From Candidatus Saccharibacteria bacterium (GTDB lineage Bacteria; Patescibacteriota; Saccharimonadia; Saccharimonadales; Saccharimonadaceae), in contig CP066696.1 of NCBI GenBank assembly GCA_016432585.1, positions 514,113-578,112 on the forward strand: a stretch of DNA of 64,000 nt. The letters are read 5' to 3'. Positions 24,942 to 33,212 of the stretch are shown here, in pieces. The notes under the pieces were generated by a model. The model was not told where the DNA came from. It worked only from the letters and a program-made list of their open reading frames with translations, and ran no database searches. Position numbers and translations under genes: made by a program. Position 1 is the stretch's first letter; each line of letters begins with the position of its first letter.

Positions 24942-26573
24942 ATGCGCGAAAAAGGGGTGGTAATCAACGAACGCACAGCGCAAATTATGCGCTTCGCTGG
25001 CTTGATGATGCCTATCCTCCTTACTATTTACGGTGTTCTTATCGAAATAGGCATCGCTGACCGCTCACATTACCAGGGTGACATAGTATTATGGTCGATG
25101 ATGATTCCATGGACAATACTTGCATTTGTGCAGTTTGTTCGCCCTGCCATGTCTTGGCGCGCATCGGGTCTCCGGTTCGCCGTTTATCATGTGCTTGCCG
25201 CGTTATATATAATCGTCATCTCTGGTTTTGCAACGCCCTTTGCCGCAACATGGGTGCTTTTACTGCTGGCATCGTACTCATATTTTTCGAAGATAGGTCT
25301 TGCGCTTAGTGTCGTTGCACTGCTTTTGACTGTACTCATAGATAGTCTTCTTCACCTCGATAGCGGCACAACACTGCTCACAAACAATGTCGCGGCTGTG
25401 TCAGTCCTTATTGTCGGGCTAGTTGCCATTGCGATAAGTAGAGTTCAAGAGGTTGATGGCATGGAGCTAACCCGCAGCAAAGCCCTTGAAACACTGCAGC
25501 GAGATCGAATCCTTACAATTGTTAATAATTTGGCCGATGCCGTTCTTAGTACCGACCAAAACGGTATCGTTCGCGTCTATAATGCCGCAAGCCTTAACTT
25601 ACTCGATACCAACACGAGTTTGAACGGTCATTTTATTGGCGAAATTTTGACGCTTTATGATAAGGACAGTAAGCCTATTAATTTGTTCTCGGAACTTAAA
25701 AAATCACGAAGCGTTGTTGTGCGCGACGATATCACCATGACTATCGCAGATGAAACACTCCGTATTGAATTAACGTATTCACCTATTCACAGTAATTATG
25801 GCCAAACCAAGCGCGCGCAAATTCAAGACGGGTTTATCCTTATTATGCGCGATATTACCAAGGCAAAAAGCCTTGAAGAAGAGCGTGACGAGTTTATCAG
25901 CGTCGTAAGCCACGAACTGCGAACACCAATTACCATTGCCGAGGGAACGATTAGTAATGTTCAGGTTATGATGGAACGTCCAGATATTGCCCAGAATATT
26001 CTAAAAGAAGGCATCGCCACTGCCCACGACCAAGTTATATTCCTATCTAAAATGGTCAACGACCTTAGTACGCTTTCTCGGGCCGAGCGGGGAGTTGCCG
26101 ACGCACCCGAAGAGATCGATGTCCGGAATCTTATCAATGATCTGTATAACGAGTACGCACCTCAGGCTCAGGCAAAGAATCTCCATTTCGATCTCGATCT
26201 TAGTACCCACCTAGGGTCAATCGTTGCAAGCCGCCTCTACCTTAAAGAGCTTTTGCAGAACTTCATTACCAACTCCGTTAAATACACGAAAGAAGGTGGT
26301 ATCACCCTTCATGTTAGCCGCAAAGATGATTCGATAACGTTCGAGGTAAAAGACACCGGTATTGGTATTAGCAAAAGCGACCAAGCGAAAGTCTTTAATA
26401 AGTTCTACCGATCTGAAGATTACCGTACCCGCGAAACAGGCGGAACAGGCCTTGGACTATACGTTGCCGCAAAACTATCCCGCAAGCTTGGCACAAGAAT
26501 CGAACTGCGCAGCCGTCTCAACCATGGTTCGTCATTTAGCTTTACACTACCAGTAGCGCCTAAAAAGCGATAG
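24942..26573 (+). CDS. Membrane sensor histidine kinase with PAS domain
   Basis: This 543-residue kinase has six hydrophobic helices in the first 165 residues, a PAS domain (about 185-305, NLADAVLSTDQNGIVRVYNAA), a HisKA dimerisation domain with phospho-acceptor His324 in SVVSHELRTP, and an HATPase domain with ITNSVKYT (N box), DTGIGIS and GGTGLGL. The large membrane domain could sense a hydrophobic ligand or membrane state. No response regulator gene is next to it, so it is an orphan kinase in this window. TATACT lies 10 bases before the ATG. Confidence 0.92.
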   Translation: MREKGVVINERTAQIMRFAGLMMPILLTIYGVLIEIGIADRSHYQGDIVLWSMMIPWTILAFVQFVRPAMSWRASGLRFAVYHVLAALYIIVISGFATPFAATWVLLLLASYSYFSKIGLALSVVALLLTVLIDSLLHLDSGTTLLTNNVAAVSVLIVGLVAIAISRVQEVDGMELTRSKALETLQRDRILTIVNNLADAVLSTDQNGIVRVYNAASLNLLDTNTSLNGHFIGEILTLYDKDSKPINLFSELKKSRSVVVRDDITMTIADETLRIELTYSPIHSNYGQTKRAQIQDGFILIMRDITKAKSLEEERDEFISVVSHELRTPITIAEGTISNVQVMMERPDIAQNILKEGIATAHDQVIFLSKMVNDLSTLSRAERGVADAPEEIDVRNLINDLYNEYAPQAQAKNLHFDLDLSTHLGSIVASRLYLKELLQNFITNSVKYTKEGGITLHVSRKDDSITFEVKDTGIGISKSDQAKVFNKFYRSEDYRTRETGGTGLGLYVAAKLSRKLGTRIELRSRLNHGSSFSFTLPVAPKKR

Positions 26574-26607
26574 ACAAATTGTTGTATAAGCACTAGACAG
26601 CGACAGT

Positions 26608-27738
26608 CTACTGCTTAATGATAGGGCTTGCAACCGTGGCGCCAACAGTAACTGGACGATCTTTCCACGTAATCGTATGCGTTGCGTATCCCCATATACT
26701 AACCACAAATAATACAAGTTCCTGAAGAATAACAGCCGGCCACATAAAGCCACCAAGCCACCACCTCGTTCGCCAAATACGCTGCGTATAGCTAGCATAG
26801 AGCCCCATGAATGCAAACGTGAACCAAAGTCCAGCAATCTGCACAATGGTCCAACCATAAAACACACTGCTTAAAACCGTGAATGTTGGTAGGTTTAATG
26901 TCGTAAGGGCAAGTAAACCAAGCGCGCCTTGCCACCACGTTCCGCCAGTCATAGGAAAGGCGAGTCGGCGGCTTGTTTCAACCTGCGATGACCATTTTTT
27001 CTCGTAGGTAACGCCCAGCTCTGCTGTCGAGAGCAAGCATCGGTATGCCGGGCGAAGCTTGCTGGCAAAGGTAGTTTCTGGCGAAATATTTAGCTTAAAA
27101 GGCGAAAAACCACCAAGCCGATCCATAAGTGCTTCTCGCTTTATCATCCAAAACGCACCAGACACAGCGGGCGAGGAAGGCCGAGCAAGTAGCAGTTCCC
27201 AAAAATATCGCAGATGTCCAAAAAGAACGCTCACACGCCAAGAATCGTTGCGGGCAGGAATAACAGACACCATCTCGGCGCTCTCGGTCATGGCATATCC
27301 CACGATTTCACTGATAGTCGTTGGCTTTATGGCTGTATCGACATCAATAAACATAACGTAGGTTCCGCTTGCTTCACGCGCAAGTGTCTCGAGTGCATAG
27401 TTTTTTCCTAGCCAACCTTCTGGCAAAGATTCTCCGGCAATAAAACGAACACCGGCATGCGCAAACGAGCGGATCAAGATCGACGTATCGTCCGATGAGC
27501 TGTCGTCGAGCACGATAATCTCGAGCTTTTTATAATCGCTTGCAAGAACGCGCTCGATACACTGTGCCATTGCGTGAGTTTCGTTTCGGGCAGGAATACA
27601 CACCGTGACGCTAGGCGCCGTAATTGCAGCAGAGTAACGTTTTTTGATTTTGTAACGCCCAAAAGCACGATGCAGTCGAATGGACATCGCTATTAGTAGC
27701 GCAGTAAGAACTGTCGAAACAAAAATAACTATAGACAT
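26608..27738 (-). CDS. Family 2 glycosyltransferase, membrane-bound
   Basis: The protein has an N-terminal membrane helix, then a GT-A domain with VCIPARNETHAM, VLDDSSSDDTS and MFIDVDTAI, and three or four C-terminal helices. It resembles the carotenoid/hopanoid-type glycosyltransferases that attach sugars to lipid acceptors. No QxxRW motif is seen, so it is unlikely to be processive. The ATG at 27738 is preferred to an in-frame GTG at 27744. It converges on the histidine kinase gene. Confidence 0.82.
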   Translation of the reverse strand: MSIVIFVSTVLTALLIAMSIRLHRAFGRYKIKKRYSAAITAPSVTVCIPARNETHAMAQCIERVLASDYKKLEIIVLDDSSSDDTSILIRSFAHAGVRFIAGESLPEGWLGKNYALETLAREASGTYVMFIDVDTAIKPTTISEIVGYAMTESAEMVSVIPARNDSWRVSVLFGHLRYFWELLLARPSSPAVSGAFWMIKREALMDRLGGFSPFKLNISPETTFASKLRPAYRCLLSTAELGVTYEKKWSSQVETSRRLAFPMTGGTWWQGALGLLALTTLNLPTFTVLSSVFYGWTIVQIAGLWFTFAFMGLYASYTQRIWRTRWWLGGFMWPAVILQELVLFVVSIWGYATHTITWKDRPVTVGATVASPIIKQ

Positions 27739-27764
27739 AAACACTATACGAATATAGTACCATG

Positions 27765-27829
27765 CTTGACGAAACCACGGTAGCAGACTATAGTGGTACT
27801 TGACAGTCTGCCTACGAGCAGACTATTTA
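27765..27829 (+). promoter_or_regulatory. Tandem promoters of secE-nusG with 10-bp repeat
   Basis: Two promoters lie 35 bp apart: TTGACG-18-TATAGT (27765-27794) and TTGACA-18-TATTTA (27800-27829). The decamer AGCAGACTAT overlaps each -10 (27782-27791 and 27817-27826). In the second spacer AGTCTGC (27805-27811) and GCAGACT (27818-27824) form a perfect inverted repeat. A repressor or activator site is possible. Confidence 0.65.
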
Positions 27830-27848
27830 ATTTGGGAGAGCAAACGCT

Positions 27849-28193
27849 TTGGCAACCAAGGATAAAAAACCAACGACCAAAACAAAGGCAGCCACAACAA
27901 AAGTGACTCGTATTAAAGCAACCGATGCTTCTGCGAAACCAGCCAAAAAACCGACGGTCAAGGCAGATCCAACACCCGTTGTCGCAGATAAGCCTGCGCG
28001 CCGCAACCCACTGCGTGCAACTGGCGACTACTTCAAGGGCGCGTGGTACGAACTTCGACAAGTACGTTGGCCAAACCGCAAAGCGACATGGAGCCTCACC
28101 GGAGCAATGCTTGTATTTACTGCATTCTTCGTTGTTCTCATTTTGCTGCTTGATGCATTGTTTAAATACTTATTTGAATTAATCTTAGGATAA
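27849..28193 (+). CDS. secE: Preprotein translocase subunit SecE
   Basis: This 114-residue protein ends with the SecE signature: GAWYELRQVRWPNRKATWSLT (amphipathic helix) followed by a single membrane helix (about 84-108). The first 50 residues are an added Lys/Ala/Thr-rich basic tail, longer than in most one-helix SecE proteins. SecE stabilises the SecYEG channel. The start is TTG at 27849 with GGGAGAG upstream. It is followed 7 bases later by nusG, the usual pairing. Confidence 0.93.
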   Translation: MATKDKKPTTKTKAATTKVTRIKATDASAKPAKKPTVKADPTPVVADKPARRNPLRATGDYFKGAWYELRQVRWPNRKATWSLTGAMLVFTAFFVVLILLLDALFKYLFELILG

Positions 28194-28200
28194 AGGAATT

Positions 28201-28746
28201 ATGTCACAAAACCGATACGACTCAACGCGCCAATGGTACGCCATTCACACTTACAGCGGCTACGAAGAAAAAGTTGCCGATAGTATTCGCCAGCGCATTA
28301 ATGCCGTCGACATGGCCGACAAGATTTTCGATGTCATGGTGCCAAAAGAAAAGCAGATCGAAATCAAAAACGGCAAACGCAAAGTCGTAGAGAAGAAGAT
28401 CTTCCAAGGCTATGCTCTTGTTGAAATGAAACTTACCGACGAAACATGGTACATTGTTCGTAACACTCCAGGCGTTACTGGATTTGTTGGTAGCGGCACC
28501 GAACCAACTCCTGTTTCCGACAACGAAATCAGCAAGATCAAAAAGCGCATGGGCGTTGATGATCCAAAGCACCAGATCGACTTCAAGGAAGGCGAGGTTG
28601 TTTCAATCACCGATGGTCCATTCAAAGGTTTTGATGGCGCGATTTCAGAAATCGACACGCAAAAAGGCAAGATCAAAGTTATGGTCAGCATGTTCGGCCG
28701 TGACACTCCTGTAGAGCTCGACGCGCTACAAGTACGAAAAGTTTAG
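28201..28746 (+). CDS. nusG: Transcription antitermination/termination factor NusG
   Basis: The 181-residue protein has the NGN domain (WYAIHTYSGYEEKVADSI at 13-30, and IVRNTPGVTGFVG), then a KOW domain (EGEVVSITDGPFKGFDGAI at about 134-152). NusG binds RNA polymerase and the ribosome to couple transcription and translation. AAAGGA lies 4 bases before the ATG. In most bacteria rplK follows directly, but here a terminator ends the unit and rplK is 3.2 kb away. Confidence 0.96.
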   Translation: MSQNRYDSTRQWYAIHTYSGYEEKVADSIRQRINAVDMADKIFDVMVPKEKQIEIKNGKRKVVEKKIFQGYALVEMKLTDETWYIVRNTPGVTGFVGSGTEPTPVSDNEISKIKKRMGVDDPKHQIDFKEGEVVSITDGPFKGFDGAISEIDTQKGKIKVMVSMFGRDTPVELDALQVRKV

Positions 28747-28761
28747 TAGCTTTCTGTAAAC

Positions 28762-28791
28762 AAAAATACGCTCACACGAGCGTATTTTTTT
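28762..28791 (+). terminator. Terminator of secE-nusG
   Basis: AAATACGCTC and GAGCGTATTT form a stem around ACAC, followed by a T-run. The end of the T-run overlaps the -35 of the following GC-rich orphan. Confidence 0.9.
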
Positions 28792-28818
28792 GTGCTTTTG
28801 TCATAAATATGCTATATT
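28790..28818 (+). promoter_or_regulatory. Extended -10 promoter of GC-rich orphan C
   Basis: TTGTGC at 28790-28795, 17 bp, TATATT at 28813-28818 preceded by TGC. The -35 lies in the T-run of the nusG terminator. Confidence 0.65.
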
Positions 28819-28851
28819 TTCTTTGTTCAGACACGAGCAAGGGGAGTGGCT

Positions 28852-29118
28852 ATGCGCCGCATCGAAGTAGGCCAGTGGCCTACAACTAACGAAGGCCGTG
28901 CTGTTGTCTATCAACGAATCGTCGTTGACCCGACACCGGCAACTGCAGATGAGCTTCTGGAAGAAATCCTGGGAGCACTCGATGGCAAGAGTTTGGTGAG
29001 CGTGAAGCTTACCGGATCCAACGTGCTGGTCATCCTCACGGATTTCGGCACAACCCGAGCGTACCTCGAGCGAATGGATCTCCTTCCGGAGTTCGCAGCA
29101 ATACTGCCCGAGCGCTGA
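28852..29118 (+). CDS. GC-rich orphan C, 88-residue protein of unknown function
   Basis: I do not recognise this protein. It has an N-terminal VYQRIVVDPTPATADELLEEILGALDG region and then beta-prone LVSVKLTGSNVLVILTDFG, with a short C-terminal helix; no membrane segment is seen. The ATG at 28852 is chosen because GGGGAG lies 5 bases upstream, whereas the in-frame GTG at 28846 would overlap it. The leader GGGGAGTGGCTATG is close to that of orphan A (GAGGAGTGGCACTATG), and the two proteins share a weak LGAL(N/D)G-S-V-GS-V pattern. The gene is GC-rich and stands alone between nusG and the minus-strand gpmA-eno operon. Confidence 0.65.
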   Translation: MRRIEVGQWPTTNEGRAVVYQRIVVDPTPATADELLEEILGALDGKSLVSVKLTGSNVLVILTDFGTTRAYLERMDLLPEFAAILPER

Positions 29119-29125
29119 ACGAAAA

Positions 29126-29178
29126 CGGGTCTTCTTGCCCGAGCCTCCCCCACGGGGCTCGATGAGCAAGAAGACCCG
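29126..29178. terminator. Large hairpin between orphan C and gpmA
   Basis: CGGGTCTTCTTGC at 29126-29138 pairs perfectly with GCAAGAAGACCCG at 29166-29178, with an inner CGAGCC/GGCTCG stem. On the minus strand a TTTT run follows, so it can also end gpmA transcription; on the plus strand no close T-tract is seen. Confidence 0.7.
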
Positions 29179-29191
29179 GCCTGTTCACTTT

Positions 29192-29817
29192 TTAAACTTT
29201 ATTACTGTTCGTTAAGCGAATTTCTTTTTTTATTAGGTCGCCGTCTTCGCTAATCTCGTATACCAAGACTTCACCTGTCATAATCTCCACCTCGTGAGAT
29301 TTGTCGTCTTCAATTTTCTCGAGATGTTTCATGAGTGCACGAAGCGAATTGCCATGCGCAGCTACAATAACATTGCGGCCATCCTTAAGATCGCGAAGGA
29401 TATGCTCTTCATAAAAAGGCAACACTCGCCCCGAAACGTCTTTTAGCGTTTCACCGCCAGGAACAGGATGATCCCAACTACGGCGCCACTGCATAAACTT
29501 TTCTTCGCCATACTCTTCTTTAACCTGCCATTTGTTCTTGCCGGTCAGTTCGCCGTAGTCGCGCTCATTTAGCTCGGCATGCTCGGCTCGTTCTAGGTCG
29601 TGGCGATCAAGGTGCTCAACGATTTCGTCGAGCGTGTGTTTAGCCCGCCGCAGCTGCGAGGTGTACGCCTTGTGAAGATTGATGTCTTCTAGTGTTTTGC
29701 CCGCACGGCGAGCTTCGGCGCGGCCCTCATCGGTAAGTTCTACATCTGTAAGGCCAGTCCACTGACCGAGGAGGTTCCATTCGGACTGACCATGACGAAC
29801 AAGTACTAGGTAGGCCA

Positions 29818-29818
<1 letters not shown>
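29192..29818 (-). CDS. gpmA: 2,3-bisphosphoglycerate-dependent phosphoglycerate mutase
   Basis: This 208-residue enzyme interconverts 3- and 2-phosphoglycerate. It has LVRHGQSEWN (6-15) with the phospho-histidine, GLTDVELTDEG, ELNERDYGELTGKNK, and the second histidine in VAAHGNSLRALMKHL. It is somewhat shorter than the typical 230-250-residue enzyme. Its ATG shares one base with the enolase stop, so the two consecutive glycolytic enzymes are co-translated. Confidence 0.93.
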
Positions 29819-31209
<1,391 letters not shown>

Positions 31210-31262
31210 ATGTTCAGTTCGTCAACTACCGATGTTGACGACCGAGAGATGGAGCAAGCACC

Positions 31263-31739
31263 TTGTCTCAGGACGCTGCTATCTACGCCGGTTCCACCGA
31301 TGAGATCGAGGCCGCTCTCGACGACTCCGCCCTGTTCGCCTTGTTGGCGGCCTGGGCCGGAGGAGACGACGAGTACGAGAAGCAGATGGCTTTCGAGCTG
31401 AAGCTGATCATGTTCTTCGGCCCCGAGAACAGCACCGGTCACCGACGCACCAACCCGAAGGCCCGCTCGATGCGTCGCCACGGGAAGAAGTACCAGGTCC
31501 GACAGGACCACGGCACGGCCGCCACTCGCAAGGGTGCAAACAAGGTCGGCTGGAAGGCGCGGCGTAAGTCCGAGAGCTACCGCACCAACCGTGACACCCT
31601 TCGTTCGGACCCGGGCATGAGTGTCATCGACGCGATGTGCCCCGACTGCTACGGACCGCAGTACACCTCCGAGGTCGGGGACTACGACATCCTGTGCACC
31701 CCGGGCTACTGCGGCACTCGCCACGGTACCTGGGTGTAA
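31263..31739 (+). CDS. GC-rich orphan D, 158-residue protein with zinc-ribbon-like tail
   Basis: I do not recognise this protein. The N-terminal third is acidic and helical (STDEIEAALDDSALFALLAAWAGG), the middle is very basic (HRRTNPKARSMRRHGKKYQV), and the C-terminus has CPDC near 121-124 and CTPGYC near 145-150, a possible zinc ribbon. This mix suggests nucleic acid or ribosome binding, which is an inference. The start is TTG at 31263, the only option after an in-frame stop at 31236, with GGAG 8 bases upstream. In the first 60 bases 37 are G or C. It is the longest but one of the GC-rich units and lies between eno and rplK. Confidence 0.68.
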   Translation: MSQDAAIYAGSTDEIEAALDDSALFALLAAWAGGDDEYEKQMAFELKLIMFFGPENSTGHRRTNPKARSMRRHGKKYQVRQDHGTAATRKGANKVGWKARRKSESYRTNRDTLRSDPGMSVIDAMCPDCYGPQYTSEVGDYDILCTPGYCGTRHGTWV

Positions 31740-31753
31740 CGCCATCTTTCTTA

Positions 31754-31792
31754 GGCCCAGTACTCCGCACACCCCGTGCGGAGTACTGGGCC
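31754..31792 (+). terminator. Perfect 17-bp hairpin after GC-rich orphan D
   Basis: GGCCCAGTACTCCGCAC at 31754-31770 and GTGCGGAGTACTGGGCC at 31776-31792 pair without a mismatch around ACCCC. No T-tract follows. Confidence 0.7.
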
Positions 31793-31801
31793 GAGATTGC
31801 C

Positions 31802-31827
31802 CCCTCGAGTACGAGGGATTTTTAGTA
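31802..31827 (+). terminator. Second, T-tract terminator before rplK
   Basis: CCCTCG and CGAGGG pair around AGTA and are followed by ATTTTT. It lies 10 bases after the GC-rich hairpin and looks native. Confidence 0.75.
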
Positions 31828-31844
31828 CCCCAAGAATCCCACCC

Positions 31845-31873
31845 TTGTAATTTAAGCGTTTTTACGCTACAAT
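31845..31873 (+). promoter_or_regulatory. Promoter of rplK
   Basis: TTGTAA at 31845-31850, 17 bp, TACAAT at 31868-31873. The leader has a small CTCG/CGAG hairpin before the GAAGGA ribosome site. Confidence 0.65.
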
Positions 31874-31924
31874 CATACCGTTACGCACTCGGTAATACGA
31901 GTACAAAAGAAGGAAAATAATTCA

Positions 31925-32350
31925 ATGGCAAAAAAAGTAATCGGTAACCTAAAACTCCGAATCCCAGCTGGCCGCGCAACTGCAGGTCCTCCAGTGGGTT
32001 CAACACTTGGTCAGTGGGGCTTGAACATGATGGATTTCATTAACCCGTTCAACGAAGCTACTAAGGGTGACATGGGTAAGGACGTTATCGTTCACATTCA
32101 GGTCTTCGAAGACCGAACATTCGCATGGAAATCTCTTGGCCAGCCAGTAGACGACGCTATCCGCGCCGCTATCGGTATCAAAAAGGGAAGCGGCAAGCCG
32201 CACAGCGAAAAAGTTGGTAAAATCACTCGCGCACAGCTTGAAGCTATCGCCGAGGAGAAAAAAGACCAGCTAAACGCAATCGACATGGAAGGCCGCGTTA
32301 AAACAATCGCCGGTACTGCACGTTCGATGGGCGTTGAAATCGCCGAATAA
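31925..32350 (+). CDS. rplK: 50S ribosomal protein L11
   Basis: The 141-residue protein has the L11 N-terminal LRIPAGRATAGPPVGSTLGQWGLNMMDF and the C-terminal rRNA-binding domain (KKGSGKPHSEKVGKITRAQLEAIAEEK, with TARSMGVEI). L11 binds the GTPase-associated region of 23S rRNA. GAAGGA precedes the ATG. It is a single-gene unit with its own promoter and terminator, whereas rplA normally follows; here rplA is 6 kb downstream. Confidence 0.97.
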   Translation: MAKKVIGNLKLRIPAGRATAGPPVGSTLGQWGLNMMDFINPFNEATKGDMGKDVIVHIQVFEDRTFAWKSLGQPVDDAIRAAIGIKKGSGKPHSEKVGKITRAQLEAIAEEKKDQLNAIDMEGRVKTIAGTARSMGVEIAE

Positions 32351-32366
32351 TAGGGCAACTGACAAC

Positions 32367-32397
32367 AAAAAACGCAGGCGTAAAACCTGCGTTTTTT
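32367..32397 (+). terminator. Terminator of rplK
   Basis: AAAACGCAGG and CCTGCGTTTT form a stem around CGTAAAA, followed by T. Confidence 0.9.
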
Positions 32398-32444
32398 GTT
32401 TGCTAGCATTAGCACATTCAAACCGCGTTTGGTATTATAAATAC

Positions 32445-33209
32445 ATGCGTGCTTTATGGAGTGGATCAATCAGTTTTGGGCTTGTTAATATTCCTGTTCG
32501 TCTTTATAGCGGAGTTAATCCGCACGAGGGTATCGATCTTGATATGCTCCACAAAGACGATCATTCACCAATTCGCTATGCCCGGATTTGCCGAAAAGAC
32601 GGCGAGGAAGTGCCGTGGAACGACATAGTAAAAGGCTATGAATACCGCGACGGCGATTACGTCGTCCTCACCAAAAAGGACATGGACAGTCTAGACAGCG
32701 AAAAAACCGAAACGATAGATATTCAACATTTCGTTGACGAAAACGATATCGATATCCGCTATTTTGAGCATCCTTACTATCTAGAGCCTGTAAAGGGCGG
32801 CGATAAGGCCTACGCGCTACTCCACGCAGCGCTCGACCAATCTGGCAAAGTGGCGCTCGCCAAGTTTGTTATTCGCCAGCGTGAACACCTGGGTGTTGTT
32901 AAACCCGTTGGCCGCGCACTCGTTCTTAATCAAATGCGATTTCCAACCGATCTTCGTGAAGCAACGGATCTTAAATTTCCACGCGAAGATGCCGTAACAA
33001 AAGAAGAAGTAAAAGTTGCCCTGAAGTTTATCTCGCAGGAAACAAAGCGTTTTATTCCCGAAGACTACAAAGATACGTTCACCGAAGAGCTTGAAGATCT
33101 TATCGAAGCAAAAACAAAGGGTAAAAAGCCCGCAAAGCATTCGGCAAAACACGCCGAGGGCACCTCGAAAGATCTTATGGCCGCGCTAAAAGCCAGCCTA
33201 AAGGAATAG
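32445..33209 (+). CDS. ku: Ku domain DNA end-binding protein
   Basis: This 254-residue protein begins MRALWSGSISFGLVNIPVRLYSGV, the bacterial Ku signature, and has DYVVLTKKDMDSLDSEKTETIDI in the core with a Lys-rich C-terminus (KTKGKKPAKHSAKHAEG). Ku binds double-strand ends and recruits LigD for non-homologous end joining. The ATG at 32445 is chosen because TATTAT lies exactly 6 bases before it, implying a leaderless mRNA; frames extending upstream overlap the rplK terminator. ligD follows after 3 bases. Confidence 0.95.
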   Translation: MRALWSGSISFGLVNIPVRLYSGVNPHEGIDLDMLHKDDHSPIRYARICRKDGEEVPWNDIVKGYEYRDGDYVVLTKKDMDSLDSEKTETIDIQHFVDENDIDIRYFEHPYYLEPVKGGDKAYALLHAALDQSGKVALAKFVIRQREHLGVVKPVGRALVLNQMRFPTDLREATDLKFPREDAVTKEEVKVALKFISQETKRFIPEDYKDTFTEELEDLIEAKTKGKKPAKHSAKHAEGTSKDLMAALKASLKE

Positions 33210-33212
33210 CAC

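Noticed and set aside
27744-28061. A minus-strand frame opposite secE
   Set aside because: It is a shadow of secE and its promoter region, with no start signals.
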